Source: Ariolimax columbianus
Lineage: Eukaryota; Mollusca; Gastropoda; Stylommatophora; Arionidae
Direction of reading: 5' to 3'
DNA length: 64,000 bases
NCBI GenBank assembly: GCA_036924085.1
Contig: JAVGWX010000007.1
Span: forward strand, 35,116,953-35,180,952
Shown: piece after piece, positions 1 to 11,010 of the stretch
Layout of the letters: every line of letters starts with the position of its first letter
Numbering within the stretch: position 1 is the stretch's first letter
The notes under the pieces: model-generated
The model's database searches: none
Seen by the model: only the letters and a program-made list of their open reading frames with translations
What the model was told of the DNA's origin: nothing
Translations under genes and position numbers: made by a program

Positions 1-1163
1 CGATAGAAGAGACTGCAGAGCCCAGCTGCAGTCAGAGAAACTCCGAAGACTGACGGACCATCCAATGTACCAGAGACTAAACAATTTGGGAAATGGGAAA
101 CTAAAGCGGAGAAACTTTGCAGAAATAGCCAAAGCAAAGATGCACGAAGATCCCATAAACGCACTAACAACACCAAAACCCATCACTACTGTACGAAAAC
201 CTACTTGGAGGCAGGATATATTTCCAGAGGTGGTAGAAAATATACCAGGTATTGCAAACAAAAACTGCCAGAGTGAAAAAGAAAGGAGAGACACTACCAT
301 AAGCTTCATAACGAAAAGCTACCCAAGCATGGACTGGACCCATGCATACACCGACGGTTCTGTAACAAACACTACACAGAACGGAGGGGCAGGAGCATTC
401 CTGAACCTACCAAATGGCAGAAAAATAACACTGTCATTCGCTACTGGTAAGTACACAAGCAATTTCAGAGCAGAGGCAGAGGCACTGAGGGCGGCAGTGG
501 AAGAAATGGTAACACACAGTGAAAATGAGAGCCATATAGTCCTGCTGACAGATGCTCTCGAAGTAGTCACAGCGCTAAAAAGCCAGAAAAACACTGAGCT
601 TAATGACTTAAGAGCAGCACTCTGCAAACTGTGCCAGCAGTCCGCACCAAAAAGGGTAGTGATACAGTGGGTTCCGTCACACTGCAACATCCAAGGCAAC
701 GAGGAGGCAGACAGACTGGCAAAAGAAGGTGCAAGGCTATCACAAACAGATACCAGTATGACGTACGAAGAGTCAAAACGGCTTATCAAAGCCAGGTACA
801 TGTCCAAATGGGAAACCGAACATACTGGTTACACCAAAAACGATGCCTATTACCAGTTGAACCGAAGAGAGCAGGTCGTTGTCTTCAGACTTCGCACTGG
901 CCACAACAGACTGAGGTACCACCTTTTCAACAAACTGAAGATAGGGTGTACCGACGAATGCCCGTGCGGTACTGGTAAAATGACCACTGAACATCTGCTG
1001 CAGAACTGCCCGACATACGAGGATCAGAGAGAGCAGATGTGGCCATTGCCAGTGGAACTGCAAGACAAGCTCTATGGTAGTGGCGAGAGTCTCAGGATGA
1101 CCGCCGCTTTTTTCGAGAAAATAATGGTTACTGTCTGACTGTGTACGCAGAAGAAGAAGAAGA
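1..1163 (+). mobile_element. 3' end of an RNase H-bearing LINE (I-superfamily-like), GAA tail
   Basis: This is the last part of a non-LTR retrotransposon whose endonuclease and reverse transcriptase lie before the window. It holds the coding tail at 2-1138, followed by a very short 3' UTR and a (GAA)n tail at about 1149-1163. The tail is preceded by GTACGC, an ending resembling the other RNase H LINE at 6600-11163 and the SINEs of the window. A CR1 remnant follows almost immediately. Confidence 0.8.
2..1138 (+). CDS. RNase H domain and C-terminal tail of LINE ORF2 (5' partial)
   Basis: The frame is open from base 2, so the ATG at 65 is internal and the protein continues upstream. The opening residues match the equivalent segment of the LINE at 10000-10100. 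A type I RNase H follows, which would remove the RNA template strand during target-primed reverse transcription. The four acidic catalytic positions, numbered from base 2, are D118 (YTDGS), E158 or E160 (FRAEAEAL), D184 (LLTDA) and D237 (GNEEADRLAK). Near the C-terminus is a Cys/His cluster (DECPCGTG, then EHLLQNCP) typical of RNase H LINEs. There is no internal stop, so this is the best-preserved LINE coding segment here. Host gene function is unlikely. Confidence 0.85.
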   Translation, partial: DRRDCRAQLQSEKLRRLTDHPMYQRLNNLGNGKLKRRNFAEIAKAKMHEDPINALTTPKPITTVRKPTWRQDIFPEVVENIPGIANKNCQSEKERRDTTISFITKSYPSMDWTHAYTDGSVTNTTQNGGAGAFLNLPNGRKITLSFATGKYTSNFRAEAEALRAAVEEMVTHSENESHIVLLTDALEVVTALKSQKNTELNDLRAALCKLCQQSAPKRVVIQWVPSHCNIQGNEEADRLAKEGARLSQTDTSMTYEESKRLIKARYMSKWETEHTGYTKNDAYYQLNRREQVVVFRLRTGHNRLRYHLFNKLKIGCTDECPCGTGKMTTEHLLQNCPTYEDQREQMWPLPVELQDKLYGSGESLRMTAAFFEKIMVTV

Positions 1164-1171
1164 TACACGGG

Positions 1172-2460
1172 TAAGATTAACGAGCATAGTCTGTAAATTG
1201 TTAGAATCAATAATCAAAGAAAACAGACAGGTCATAAACAGGTTTAAATTGTCAGCATGGTTTTACTGGGGAGAGATCTTTCTTAACAAATCTACTGGAA
1301 CTCATAGAAGAGGTTACTAAAATGATAGATAAGGGGGAGCCAGTGGATGCTATTTATTTAGATTTTGCGAAGGCTTTTTATAAAGTACCTCATCGAATAT
1401 CATGGAATAGGTGGGGAAGTTGCCGAATGGATTGAAAATTTGTTAACGGGATTAAGCCAGAGAGTGGGCATAAATAAGGAATACTCTGAGTGTGAAGTAA
1501 AAAGTGGAGTGCCACAGGGCTGGGTTTTGGGACCATTATTGCTCTTGATATAGATATAAACGATTTGGACATTGGTGTGGGATCCATGATTGAAAAATTT
1601 GCGGACGACACAAAACTAAGAAAGAATGTCTCATCTAAAGCAAAAGTAGATATATTTAGGTCGGATTTAGATACAATTCGAGACTGACCTGTGAGATGGC
1701 TAATGGAGTTTAATATAGATAAATGTACAGTCATCCACATGAGTAGATCCAATATGGAACATGATTACAGAATGGGCGAGAACAATATTAAAATGATAGA
1801 TAAGGAAAGAGACCAAGGGGTATAATAGAGCATACAGGTAAAGTGAGTTTGCAAGTCCAGGTAACAGTGAATAAGGCGAATGCAATTTTAGATATGATAA
1901 AAAGACAAATTAAACATTAGAGTAAGGAAGTGATTGTCAAACTGTATAAAGCATTAGTGAGACCTAGATTGGAGTACTGTGTATAGGTGTGGGATCCTTA
2001 TCGTAGTGGAGATATAAACATGCTGGAAAGAATACAAAGAAGAGCGACAAAACTGATAGTGGGATTCCAGAATTACAGTTATGAGGAAAGCCTCAGAAAA
2101 ATGGGCCTACAATGTCTTCGAAGAATTCGAGGTGACTTAATACAGGTTTATAAGATAATCACAGGAAAGGTTAAATTAGACTATAACAATTTTTTTCTTC
2201 AAAATACAACCACCAACAACAACAAGAGAACACAGCTACAAATTAACTGAAGAGCGGTCCAAATTAGATATTTGGAAATATTTGTTAAGTCAGAGAGTGG
2301 TGAATACTTGGAATGCATTGCCCCAGTAGGTAATGGAGGCAGGGACAATTTATGAATTTAAGAATAGATTGGATGCACATAGCATTTAGAGCAGGGTAAT
2401 GCAAATGTAATTGGTTGTATACAGACTCTGCAGAGTCTTCTAAACCAGTATAAAGGTGTT
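1172..2460 (+). pseudogene. CR1-like LINE, reverse transcriptase remnant and 3' end
   Basis: Conceptual translation gives CR1-type reverse transcriptase motifs in several frames. They include a KMIDKGEPVDAIYLDFAKAF segment near 1321-1380, GVPQG near 1509-1523, and FADDTKL near 1600-1620, which is the catalytic YxDD motif. The C-terminal domain with RIQRRATKLIVGFQNYSYEE lies near 2029-2090. Frames change repeatedly and stops interrupt them, so it is dead. The 3' end near 2420-2470 (CAGTATAAAGG, TTAAGTTAAG) recurs, inverted, in the CR1 copies at 15.45 kb and 25.63 kb. Confidence 0.8.
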
Positions 2461-2463
2461 AAG

Positions 2464-4165
2464 TTAAGTAAAATGTTCTGCCCAACGTCTCATCTGTTCT
2501 GTTTCTGTAGCAAGAAGGTTGCCATGTTTATCTCTGATTTGTGTATTTGTAGTAGATGGTTTATTGCCTAACTGTCTTGTGATCTCGGGAAGGTTGCCAT
2601 GTTTATCTCTGATTGGTGTATTTATAGTAGATGGTTTATTGCCTAACTGTCTTGTGATCTCGGGAAGGTTGCCATGTTTATCTCTGATTGGTGTATTTGT
2701 AGTAGATGGTTTATTGCCTAACTGTCTTGTGATCTCGTGAAGGTTGCCATGTTTATCTCTGATTGGTGTATTTTTAGTAGATGGTTTATTGCCTAACTGT
2801 CTTGTGATCTCGGGAAGGTTGCCATGTTTATCTCTGATTGGTGTATTTGTAGTAGATGGTTTATTGCCTAACTGTCTTGTGATCTCGGGAAGGTTGCCAT
2901 GTTTATCTCTGATTGGTGTATTTTTAGTAGATGGTTTATTGCCTAACTGTCTTGTGATCTCGGGAAGGTTGCCATGTTTATCTCTGATTGGTGTATTTGT
3001 AGTAGATGGTTTATTGCCTAACTGTCTTGTGATCTCGTGAAGGTTGCCATGTTTATCTCTGATTGGTGTATTTTTAGTAGATGGTTTATTGCCTAACTGT
3101 CTTGTGATCTCGGGAAGGTTGCCATGTTTATCTCTGATTGGTGTATTTGTAGTAGATGGTTTATTGCCTAACTGTCTTGTGATCTCGTGAAGGTTGCCAT
3201 GTTTATCTCTGATTGGTGTATTTATAGTAGATGGTTTATTGTATAACTTTCTTATGATCTTGTGAAGGTTGCCATGTTTATCTCTGATTGGTGTATTTAT
3301 AGTAGATGGTTTATTGTATAACTTTCTTATGATCTTGTGAAGGTATCTGCTATTGCCCACTTTTGCTGCACTTTCAGCTGTTGTGGCCAGTTCATTGAAG
3401 AACTGCTTCTTTTCTTTGGGAGCGTTATATTTAACCATTTTATTAAGTGAGTCATATGCAATTCTCATATGCAATAGGTGTTGTAGCTGCAAGGAGCTTT
3501 AATTTTACTGTCTTTTCTTTCTTGGATTTTACCCCAGGTGTCATCACTCAGCCACTTTTCATTTTGTGTTTGGAGTATCCAGCTGTTGTTACAGCTGCGT
3601 TTTTCAATGTTGCACTAAACTTTTCCCATTTGTTATCAATCGTGCCAATTGTTATGCTATCAGTTAATGTTGGTAGGGACTCAATATGCTGATGGATCTT
3701 GGCATTGTATTCTGTTTGGATTTCTGTTAATAGCAGTTTCTGTACATCACTTTTCTTCTTGATTTTCAGCATGTTACGCTTTTTCAGTTTAATCTTTAAT
3801 TTGGCCATGCAAAGGTTGTGGTCACTGGCAATGTCTGTGTCACGATAAGATCTGACATTCTGAATTGATGAACGGAACTTTGTGTAGGTACAGAAATGAT
3901 CTATCTGATTTTTTTACCATCAGGAGAATTCCAAGTTATCTTGTGGATGTCTTTATGTGGAAATATGGTATCTGCAACATAACTATTAGTCCTCGAATAT
4001 ATTTTGGTCAGTTGTTATAAAACTGGCATATATATGCTTCGTTATTAGTCATTTTAAATATCAAAATTCATTCACAAGAACATGTTGCCTGCAATTATCA
4101 CATCATCATGTAAGTTATTTGTTAAAATATCAACGTTAGATATGGAGATTTGGATTCCCATTGCC
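2464..4165 (-). pseudogene. RTE-like LINE fragment: endonuclease end and endonuclease-RT linker
   Basis: On the minus strand, 4000-3800 encodes the end of an AP-endonuclease-like domain (SYRDTDIASDHNLC, then MAKLKIKLKKRN). The segment 3808-3548 and the open frame 3492-2464 (342 codons) encode the linker that normally precedes the reverse transcriptase, ending in RRWAEHFT. Both are familiar from molluscan and other invertebrate RTE-like LINEs. The linker carries eleven 25-residue repeats not expected in the family. The reverse transcriptase itself is missing because a CR1 remnant abuts it. Frameshifts separate the parts. Confidence 0.7.
2516..3340 (-). repeat. 75-bp coding minisatellite inside the LINE linker (11 units)
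   Basis: A 75-bp unit recurs exactly at 2516, 2591, 2666 and so on to 3266. Each unit encodes 25 residues (core IRDKHGNL ... LGNKPST) and the frame stays open through all copies. Two sites vary among units (PST-T/K/I-NT and NL-P/H-E) and partly alternate, which suggests dimeric growth. The two units nearest the upstream protein end, 3191-3340, carry YNK in place of GNK and are the most divergent. Confidence 0.9.
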
Positions 4166-4926
4166 CGTGAAGGGCAGTCATCTATGTATTCATGTCTTTG
4201 AGTATTTTATTTTCTGAATTTAAAACAAATTACAGAAGCAATGTTTTTCTGCTAACATGCGCGTACGCCAAGCACCTTTCCAGGCCTATATTTAGCACCA
4301 ACTGTTTCATCTGTCTCTTCCTATCAAAACTTTCCCCTCAACAAAAAGCCAACAAGAAACCATTGGCTGAGAAAAATTGTTTAACTAATCCGTTTTATAA
4401 TGAATGTCCCTTGATGCTAGCGGCCATAACCTCTGACAGTGTTGTCTAACACAAGCAGAACATTGTTTTTCGACATAACGTTTCGCAAACAAATTCGACT
4501 TTCCCGTCAATTTTTTCCATCTTTTACTCTCAACTTCTTATTCAAATTTTCTTGATTACATGTCCCTACACAAAAGCTATAATTAAATATCAACAAATGA
4601 ATATAGCCACACGTGAACATTAACTGACACACAACAACAGGCTGATTGATCTACAAGCAACGCGACGGGACACCTAAAATAGAAACAATACTGCGTTTCT
4701 AACTCGAACAAAAATATATTTTGTACACAATGTTGCTGCCAGATTGCACCGCTTTAAAAACATGCATTGAAGGCCATTTCTAAGATTGTCTCACAGAGTG
4801 CGACCCACACAGGCGACCAGCTCATAACCTAGCTTACAAGCTTTGTAATTAAGTAGTATAAAAAAGCCGGGTAATTACATTGAAGCACACCCTAAAAGAC
4901 GGTCAAATACAGACTATCGCATAATG
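4166..4926. other. Unassigned DNA
   Basis: No family is recognised. A plus-strand open frame of 85 codons at 4192-4449 has no recognisable motif and is probably chance. Confidence 0.5.
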
Positions 4927-5555
4927 TACGAGGCGTGTTCAAATGAAACCGGACCAAACTGAAATAAATGAACAAAAGTACGATGCGCATAATGACGTCA
5001 CTGACGGTGTAAATAGTACATACCAACCGTCGTTTAAAAAATTACATTATCCTCCGCCTCAGCAGACGGTTGAAAACATTTTGGGTGTGATCTGTACAGT
5101 TGATCAGCGAGTGATGATTCGGTTTCTAACAGCTGAAGCATGTCGACCAGTTGACGTTCATCGCAGAATACAAGCAGTGTATGATGACAAAAGTGATTCG
5201 AAGACAACAGTGAAGAACTGGACAACGATGTTTAAAGAAGGACGTGAGTTAACAAAAGATCTTCTGAGACCAGGCCAGGCGCATATTTGTTGCGTTAAAT
5301 CATGTCAACTGGTCGACATCCTTCAGCCTGTTAGAAACCTAATCACCGGTGGCTTATCAATTCTGGACGGATTCCGGACCTTAGCCGCCATGTTTTCAAC
5401 GGAATCCTGGAGAAACTATGAGTCGGAGGATAATGACATTTTGCAAATGTGACTGTTGGTGTGTGCTGTTTACATCAGAAGTGACGTGATTATGCGCATC
5501 GTGCGTATGTTCACTTGTTACAGTTTGGTCCGGTTTCATTTGAACACACCTCGTA
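4927..5555 (+). mobile_element. Fold-back mariner element (copy A) with TA duplications
   Basis: The element runs 4929-5553 between TA dinucleotides at 4927-4928 and 5554-5555, as expected for mariner. The 34-bp terminal inverted repeats differ at one base and start CGAGG(C/T)GTGTTC. The symmetry does not stop there. The left ~230 bp (4929-5161) and the right ~250 bp (5304-5553, reversed) are diverged inverted copies of the same transposase 5' region. Both contain TTTCTAACAG and ATGTCGACCAGTTGAC. The spacer is about 140 bp. The transposase 3' half is absent. Compare copy B at 28773-29216. Confidence 0.85.
4943..5300 (+). pseudogene. Mariner transposase N-terminal (DNA-binding) fragment
   Basis: The translation contains the helix-turn-helix N-terminus of a mariner/Tc1 transposase: QRVMIRFLTAEACRPVDVHR, then TTVKNWTTMFKEGRE and LRPGQAH. 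This part of the protein binds the terminal repeats. The catalytic DDE/D domain is missing because the sequence runs into the inverted copy of itself. The open frame to 5452 continues into antisense transposase sequence and is not a real protein. Confidence 0.75.
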
Positions 5556-6387
5556 TAATGACGAGGCCGAGTTATTTCACTAGAACAACTGTTATAGTTT
5601 CAGTAGTTGTGTCCTGTTCTGCTAGGAACCGACGTCAATTCACTCCGGGCAGACCCCTACCCTACGTGTTTAGTCCCGGTCAGTAAATAATGAAGAGTGT
5701 AGCTACTAATTGTACACTTGCTCCGTCCTCGTTGCGTCTCTCTGTTTGCGTATGTTTTCAGAACTTTAGTAAACTATGCATTGCTGGTTCCTCACTTGCT
5801 GTATCTTCATCCAAAAGACAGTAGATAATCAACTTCAGAATTGCAACTCAATCCATCGCTAATGGGTGTTTCTTTGAGGGCAGGATGTGAGCTCTGTCAT
5901 TAACGCAAACATGGACCAGAACAGTGGATCCACACAAGTTCCGAAGGATCGAGGTTTCTATGTCCGCTATCCACTCATTCCATATCCAGACTTGTCAACC
6001 TTCCAGAGCAAAGATTGAGAGAGACACCTCAAGCAGTCAGTAGAAGGTCCCAGATAATCATCTCAGAGTCGAAGTCACTGCCAACATCTGCATTCTCGTA
6101 GTGTAGGTTGTTGTGAGTATGCATAGCCTCGCTCAACAACAACCCTGCCTCTTTCTAGCAGAGAACCCCCCAACCGGCTTCCTTACCGTCAAACACATAT
6201 TCGTATGTCAGCATCAGCATCCTGATCATGTTCACACATTTGTTGTTCAACCCCGTAGTCCGCTTTTCCATTGCACAAGTATCTGCATTCTATCCCCAGA
6301 GTGCTAATGACCTTGTGGCAGTCTTTCAGTTTATCTTCAGTGTGAATAGGTTCTTCCCCTTTGTTGATAGTCCCAGCTGTCCTGGAG
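5556..6387. other. Unassigned DNA
   Basis: No family, RNA gene or convincing open frame is recognised here. It may include the 5' flank of the LINE that follows. Confidence 0.5.
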
Positions 6388-6600
6388 GATAGTGGGGCGA
6401 CCGACCCCAACCATGCACGTCCACAGGTGGCCGATAGTGGGGCGACCGGCCCCAACCAGGCACGTCCACAGGTGGCGGATAGTGGGGCGACCGTCCCCAA
6501 CCAGGCACGTCCACAGGTGGCGGATAGTGGGGCGACCGACCCAAACCAGGCCCGTCCACAGGTGGCGGATAGTGGAACGACCTCCAGAAATGGACCGTCA
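6388..6600 (+). repeat. 45-bp tandem repeat upstream of a LINE
   Basis: Four full units and a partial one start at 6388, 6433, 6478, 6523 and 6568, each beginning GATAGTGG. The unit is GC-rich (CCACAGGTGGCGGATAGTGG). The array sits just before the RNase H LINE and may be its 5' UTR repeat, as several LINE promoters are tandem arrays. That role is inferred from position alone. Confidence 0.8.
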
Positions 6601-6627
6601 GCTGTGATATAAGCCAGGTATAATAAC

Positions 6628-7184
6628 TTGACGAATAAGCAGTCGTGGACCAACCGGTTGTGTTTTCCAGCAGGATGGGGTGGGACAACAGGTGGCACTG
6701 CTTTCCCCACTGAAATATCCCATGTGTCCTATGACGGGTACACCAAGCGGGTAAGAGCCGCTATATGTTCTAGCCACGGGAAGGAAACCAGGGTAGACAA
6801 ACCAACCTACTGCCTTGCAGGTACCATCGGGAGATGGAAAGGCTATGGGGGACAACCCAAAACAGAAAACTCAACCCGACCTGCCGAAGACGGAGTGTGT
6901 CAGCTACGGCGCAGGAACAGGGAAAAATCAAGGCACACATGCATCAACAGGATATGGTCATGCAACAGTCTACCCTTTCGTCATGGTGTCGCTCCTACAA
7001 GTTACAACCGGGGAGGAGAGGTGCCGGGCCCCCCGCCTCGAGGGGACCCACCCAAGCAACCAGTGCCTCTGCTAACCTAGTGGTCAGGGGGAGGCAGAGT
7101 AGTGCGACTGATCAACAAACAAAGAACCTAAAAGTGGTACAATGGAATGCAGAGGGCGTGAGAAACAAGAAACTCGAACTGTAA
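6628..7184 (+). pseudogene. LINE 5' region and start of endonuclease
   Basis: Two overlapping open frames cover this stretch, 6628-7080 (150 codons) and 6834-7184 (116 codons). The second ends with NLKVVQWNAEGVRNKK, the classic first motif of the LINE AP endonuclease, whose N residue is catalytic. It is cut by a TAA at about 7182, after which the domain resumes in the same frame. The first frame may be remains of ORF1, but I recognise no domain in it. Confidence 0.5.
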
Positions 7185-7770
7185 GAATTTATAAAGGAAA
7201 ACGAAATAGACATCATTTGTATTCAGGAAACACACCTAAAAGAAACTCAAACATTTTCCATCAGAGGATATGAATGTTTCCGCCAAGATAGGGAAAAAAG
7301 ATCCAAAGTAAAAAAACTCTATACAGCAGTAGAAACAAATAGATCTGGACCAGATGAATTAGAATACATCACAGTAAAGATAATCCTACCCATGGAGACT
7401 CAATGATAACAAACTGCTATAGTCCACCAGCCACTGCTCTGGCAATACACAAAGTCAAAATTGAAGATTCGAGACATCTCGTAGTGAGAGATTGTAACAG
7501 TCACTCCCCAAGCTGGGGCTACGAAACAATGGACCAGAGAGGCGAGGAGGTAGAAGATTGGATGATAGAAAACAAACGCATCCTAATAAATAGGCCAGAC
7601 GATAGGCACACATATTACTCTAGAATATGGAAAAAATGAGTACTCCAGACCTTGCGATGGCAACGGACGACCTTCACCAGCTAATAGCAAGAACAGTCAA
7701 CAGCCAACTGGATGGGAGCGACCATGTCCCAATAACTTTAGAAATATGTAACATGGGACAAACAGAGATA
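7120..7770 (+). pseudogene. LINE AP-endonuclease domain
   Basis: Motifs in order are QWNAEG (7140), DIICIQETHL (about 7210, with the metal-binding E), NCYSPP (7408), RDCNSHSPSWGY (about 7489-7524, corresponding to the usual GDFNSHS motif with G and F lost), and a degraded end near 7720-7740 (GSDHVPI). In a working element this enzyme nicks target DNA to prime reverse transcription. At least one stop and a frameshift separate the motifs, and the D-to-C context change would be damaging. Confidence 0.75.
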
Positions 7771-8373
7771 ACAGATATGCACCCAAGTTGGAAATTTTAA
7801 AAGATCAAACTGGACTCTATTTAGAGAAAATGAAAATAAACTCTGTCAAGATATATCCCATGCCAAAAATTTAAATAAAAATGTTACCATCATGACGGAG
7901 GCTATCACCCAGGCAGAAAAGAAATCAATTCCAAAACCTAAAAAATTATAAACCCTATTGGAGCAATAAACTCGGAAAAATGCACAAGGAACTAAGTGAG
8001 GCAAGAGATACCATGGAAAAAATCCGTTACCAGAAAACATAGGGAAACACAGCAAAATTAAAAACACATTCATAGAGAAAAAGAAGGAGGAGATCCAAAG
8101 AAGTTGGCATGAAAAGACTGAAAGCCTCAACATGGACAGGGATACAAGTAAACTCTGGAACCTGACAAGAGCCATAAAGGAGGAAACCAGAGGGAGCCAT
8201 GGGAAGACGGTCATTGAGGACAATGAGAAACATCATACAGGGAAAATCGCAGCAAACATCCTAGCTGAATTTTTCAGAGACGAGAGTACCACAACATTGA
8301 CACGAGAACGCAAACTAGAAGTTAAAAAAGAGATAAAAGAGAACCTGAAGACACAGAATGCGGATCCCTGCAT

Positions 8374-8749
8374 GAAGTCATCATTCTTCTTCTTCGTTCT
8401 CAATCTCCCACTACCAAACCCTGAAAGGGCTTAAGTAGCAGAATGTAGTCCAGAGAACGGAATGAGTTGTGTCGTAGTTTACAGCTTGGCTGCGATATTT
8501 GCACCTTTCGGTCCAACACATCCGACTTCAGCAAGCATTTTTTGAGTACCGGGTTAGCACTCCCTCTTCGATCCCTTCTCCTTAGCCAGTCTGCCCTGCT
8601 GCAGCCTGTTATTCAGGATCACCGCGTGGAGGTGTAGAAGGGTCTTGGCAGCTATGGTTCGCTGGCCCAGATGCTAACAGTCAGCTATGGGTCGCTGACC
8701 ACTGCAACTCATGCGCTGCTCAGCATCTTGATCCCAGAAGTCATCATTC
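8374..8749 (-). mobile_element. GAA-tailed SINE (long form) inside the LINE
   Basis: The SINE occupies 8387-8736 between perfect 13-bp target duplications GAAGTCATCATTC (8374-8386 and 8737-8749). On the minus strand it starts TGGGATCAAGATGCTGAGC, has the core GAAGTCGGATGTGTTGGACC, and ends GAGAACGAAGAAGAAG. Removing it and one duplication restores the LINE reading across MKSSF into KMIELNTAIQ, so the LINE was there first. Confidence 0.9.
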
Positions 8750-8752
8750 AAA

Positions 8753-9560
8753 ATGATAGAGTTAAACACTGCTATTCAGAAACTGAAAAACAAGAAAGCT
8801 CCAAGAATAGATGGCATCACAAATGAAATGATTAAAAACCTAGACCAAGGGTCAAGAAGAAAACTCCTGAAATCTTCAATAAATTATGGAGCAAGGGTAA
8901 GATCCCAGACCAGTGGCGGGAGGCTATCATTATCTCCATCAGAAAACCAAAAAAGGACAAGACAAGCAAGGAAAGTTATAGGCCAATAAGCCTGCTCAGC
9001 TGTGTTGGTTCAGTAATGGAAAAAATGGTAAACGCAAGACTAATAAAACATCTGGAAACAAACTATCTCCTACTCAATTCACAGTCAGCCTTTATGAAAA
9101 ACCACAACACAGAAGACCAACTAGTGTACCTAACCCAAGAAATAGAAAATGCATTCCAAGGTAAGGAAAAAGTACTTGCGGTCTTTGTGGATATGACAAA
9201 AGCTTTTGACAAGGTATGGAGAGAAGGACTCCTCCTAAAACTATTAAACAACAAAATAGAAGAGTACAGCTGGATACAAGACTTCCTCCGAAACAGAACA
9301 AAAAGAGTCAAATTAGATGGATCACTGAGCCATAGAATAACTCTCCAACAAGGCGTACTACAGGGAGGAGTCATCTCTCCTACTCTCTTTATCCTGTTCA
9401 TAAACGACATAGCAGGAAAATTCCCAAAGAAAGTATCCAGTGCCCTACACACTGACGACTTCACAATGTGGAGTTCTGCAGAAAAACTACCAACAGCTGA
9501 AAATAGAATGCAGACAGCACTGGACACTGTTGGAAAATGGGTTACAGATTGGTGATTGCA
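8753..9560 (+). pseudogene. LINE reverse transcriptase domain
   Basis: Motifs of the polymerase are clear: KNKKAPRIDGITNEMIKNL (finger), FVDMTKAFDKVW (about 9184, first catalytic D), GVLQGGVISPTLFILFIND (about 9352-9408), and HTDDF (about 9450) for the usual YADD. The last keeps both Asp but replaces YA by HT. A frame change lies near 8900-9016 and a stop at 9553. The role would have been copying element RNA onto nicked chromosomal DNA. Confidence 0.85.
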
Positions 9561-10150
9561 GATTAACATCTCAAAGACAGTTACAACATGCTTCTCACTG
9601 TCCAACACCAAGGAAGTAACAAAACTTATTCTAAATGGCAAAGAGCTTGTACAAAAAAATACCCCTGTGTATCTCGGAGTTAAAATGGACAAGAGACTCA
9701 CATGGAGGGACACATACAGGAGATAGAACAAAAAGCAACCAGAAAACTATCCCTCATGAAGAAGCTTGCCGGAACAAGCTGGGGTGCAAATAGCAACATC
9801 CTTAAAAATGTATACACTGGCACAGTCAGGCCAGAACTTGAATACGGCATGACAGCCTGGACCACAGCATCAAAAACAAACACGGAACGCCTAGCCAAAA
9901 TTCAAAATTCAGGCTTAAGGATAATAGCAGGAGGAATGAAGAATACACCAACCCAGAAAATGGGAACATACACAAATATAAGACCCCTAAATACTAGAAG
10001 AGAGGAAAGAGTGCTGACACATAGTGAAAAGATGCTACGCATGCCTGATCATCCCTTACATATCAAACTAAAACACCCAGTTAAAAATAGGCTCAAGAGA
10101 ACCAGCTTCATTCATATATAAAACCACCTTCACCAAAACTTTGGAGAACT
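9560..10150 (+). pseudogene. LINE post-RT connection region
   Basis: Frame 9702-10121 contains KKLAGTSWGANSNILKNVYTG then RPELEYG and KIQNSGLRIIAGG, the thumb and connection region of RNase H LINEs. Its end (VLTHSEKMLRMPDHPLH) matches the start of the element at 1-100, which shows the two belong to related families. Confidence 0.75.
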
Positions 10151-10191
10151 AATTCCCAACCAACCTACAGAAATAGAAATGCTAATTAACT

Positions 10192-11010
10192 ATGAAGAGC
10201 CAAGCTGCAACAATAAACAACATCGAAATAAGTACAGAGATCCCAGGAATAAGAAGAAAAGACCAACACAGTGTCCACGAGCTGAAAATTTTAGCACAAA
10301 CAATGATTGAGGAGAAATATAATACCAAGGAATGGGCACAGGTGTACACAGATGCTTCAGCAGAGGGCGCAGGCCGAAACGGGGGAGGAGGTATATTCAT
10401 AAGACACAAAAGAGGAAATATAACAGAAGAAGCCATCCCAACAGGAAAGTTGTCCACAAACCTAAGAGCAGAATTGATGGCCCTCCTGCGAGCACTGATA
10501 ATACTTCAAACAGAAAGGCAACCTCCAACAAAAATAGCTGTATTCACGGACTGCAGAGAACTATTATAGGCAATACAAAAAACAAACAACGAACCACTGT
10601 TATCGGAGATCAGATCAGTACTGGGAAAACTCCAGAGATCCTCAACAATAGCGCTCCAGTGGCTACTCTTCCATTGCGGAATCACGGGAAACGAGAGAGC
10701 TGATGCTCTGGCAAAAGAGGGCAGCAAAAAGGCACAATTTAATCATCGAGTACCATACAGAAAAATCAAGAACATCATCAGAAATCAGTAATACACCAAT
10801 GGAAAGAAGACAGAAACATACGCAGTACACCAGACCCAATTCACTATCTCAAAAGAAATCAACAAACTATCTTATTTCGCCTGAGAACTGGACACTGCAG
10901 ACTACTAGAATATCTTTACCGACTGAAGATCTCACACATCGATGAGTGCCCATGTGGAACAGGATGCCAGAATCCTGAGCATATTCTACAGGAATGCCCA
11001 ATCTATATCT
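10192..11010 (+). pseudogene. LINE RNase H domain and Cys-rich tail
   Basis: Catalytic positions are visible as YTDAS (about 10345), LRAELMALLRAL (about 10461), FTDCRE (about 10543) and, after a stop and a frameshift, GNERADALAKEG (about 10686-10722). The tail has DECPCGTG (about 10946) and EHILQECP. The frame is broken at 10567 and again before 10686, so no full protein is made. Confidence 0.8.

Noticed and set aside
6361..6710. Proline/threonine-rich proteins over the 45-bp repeat
   Set aside because: Four or more overlapping frames on both strands are open through a 3n repeat. None has supporting signals.
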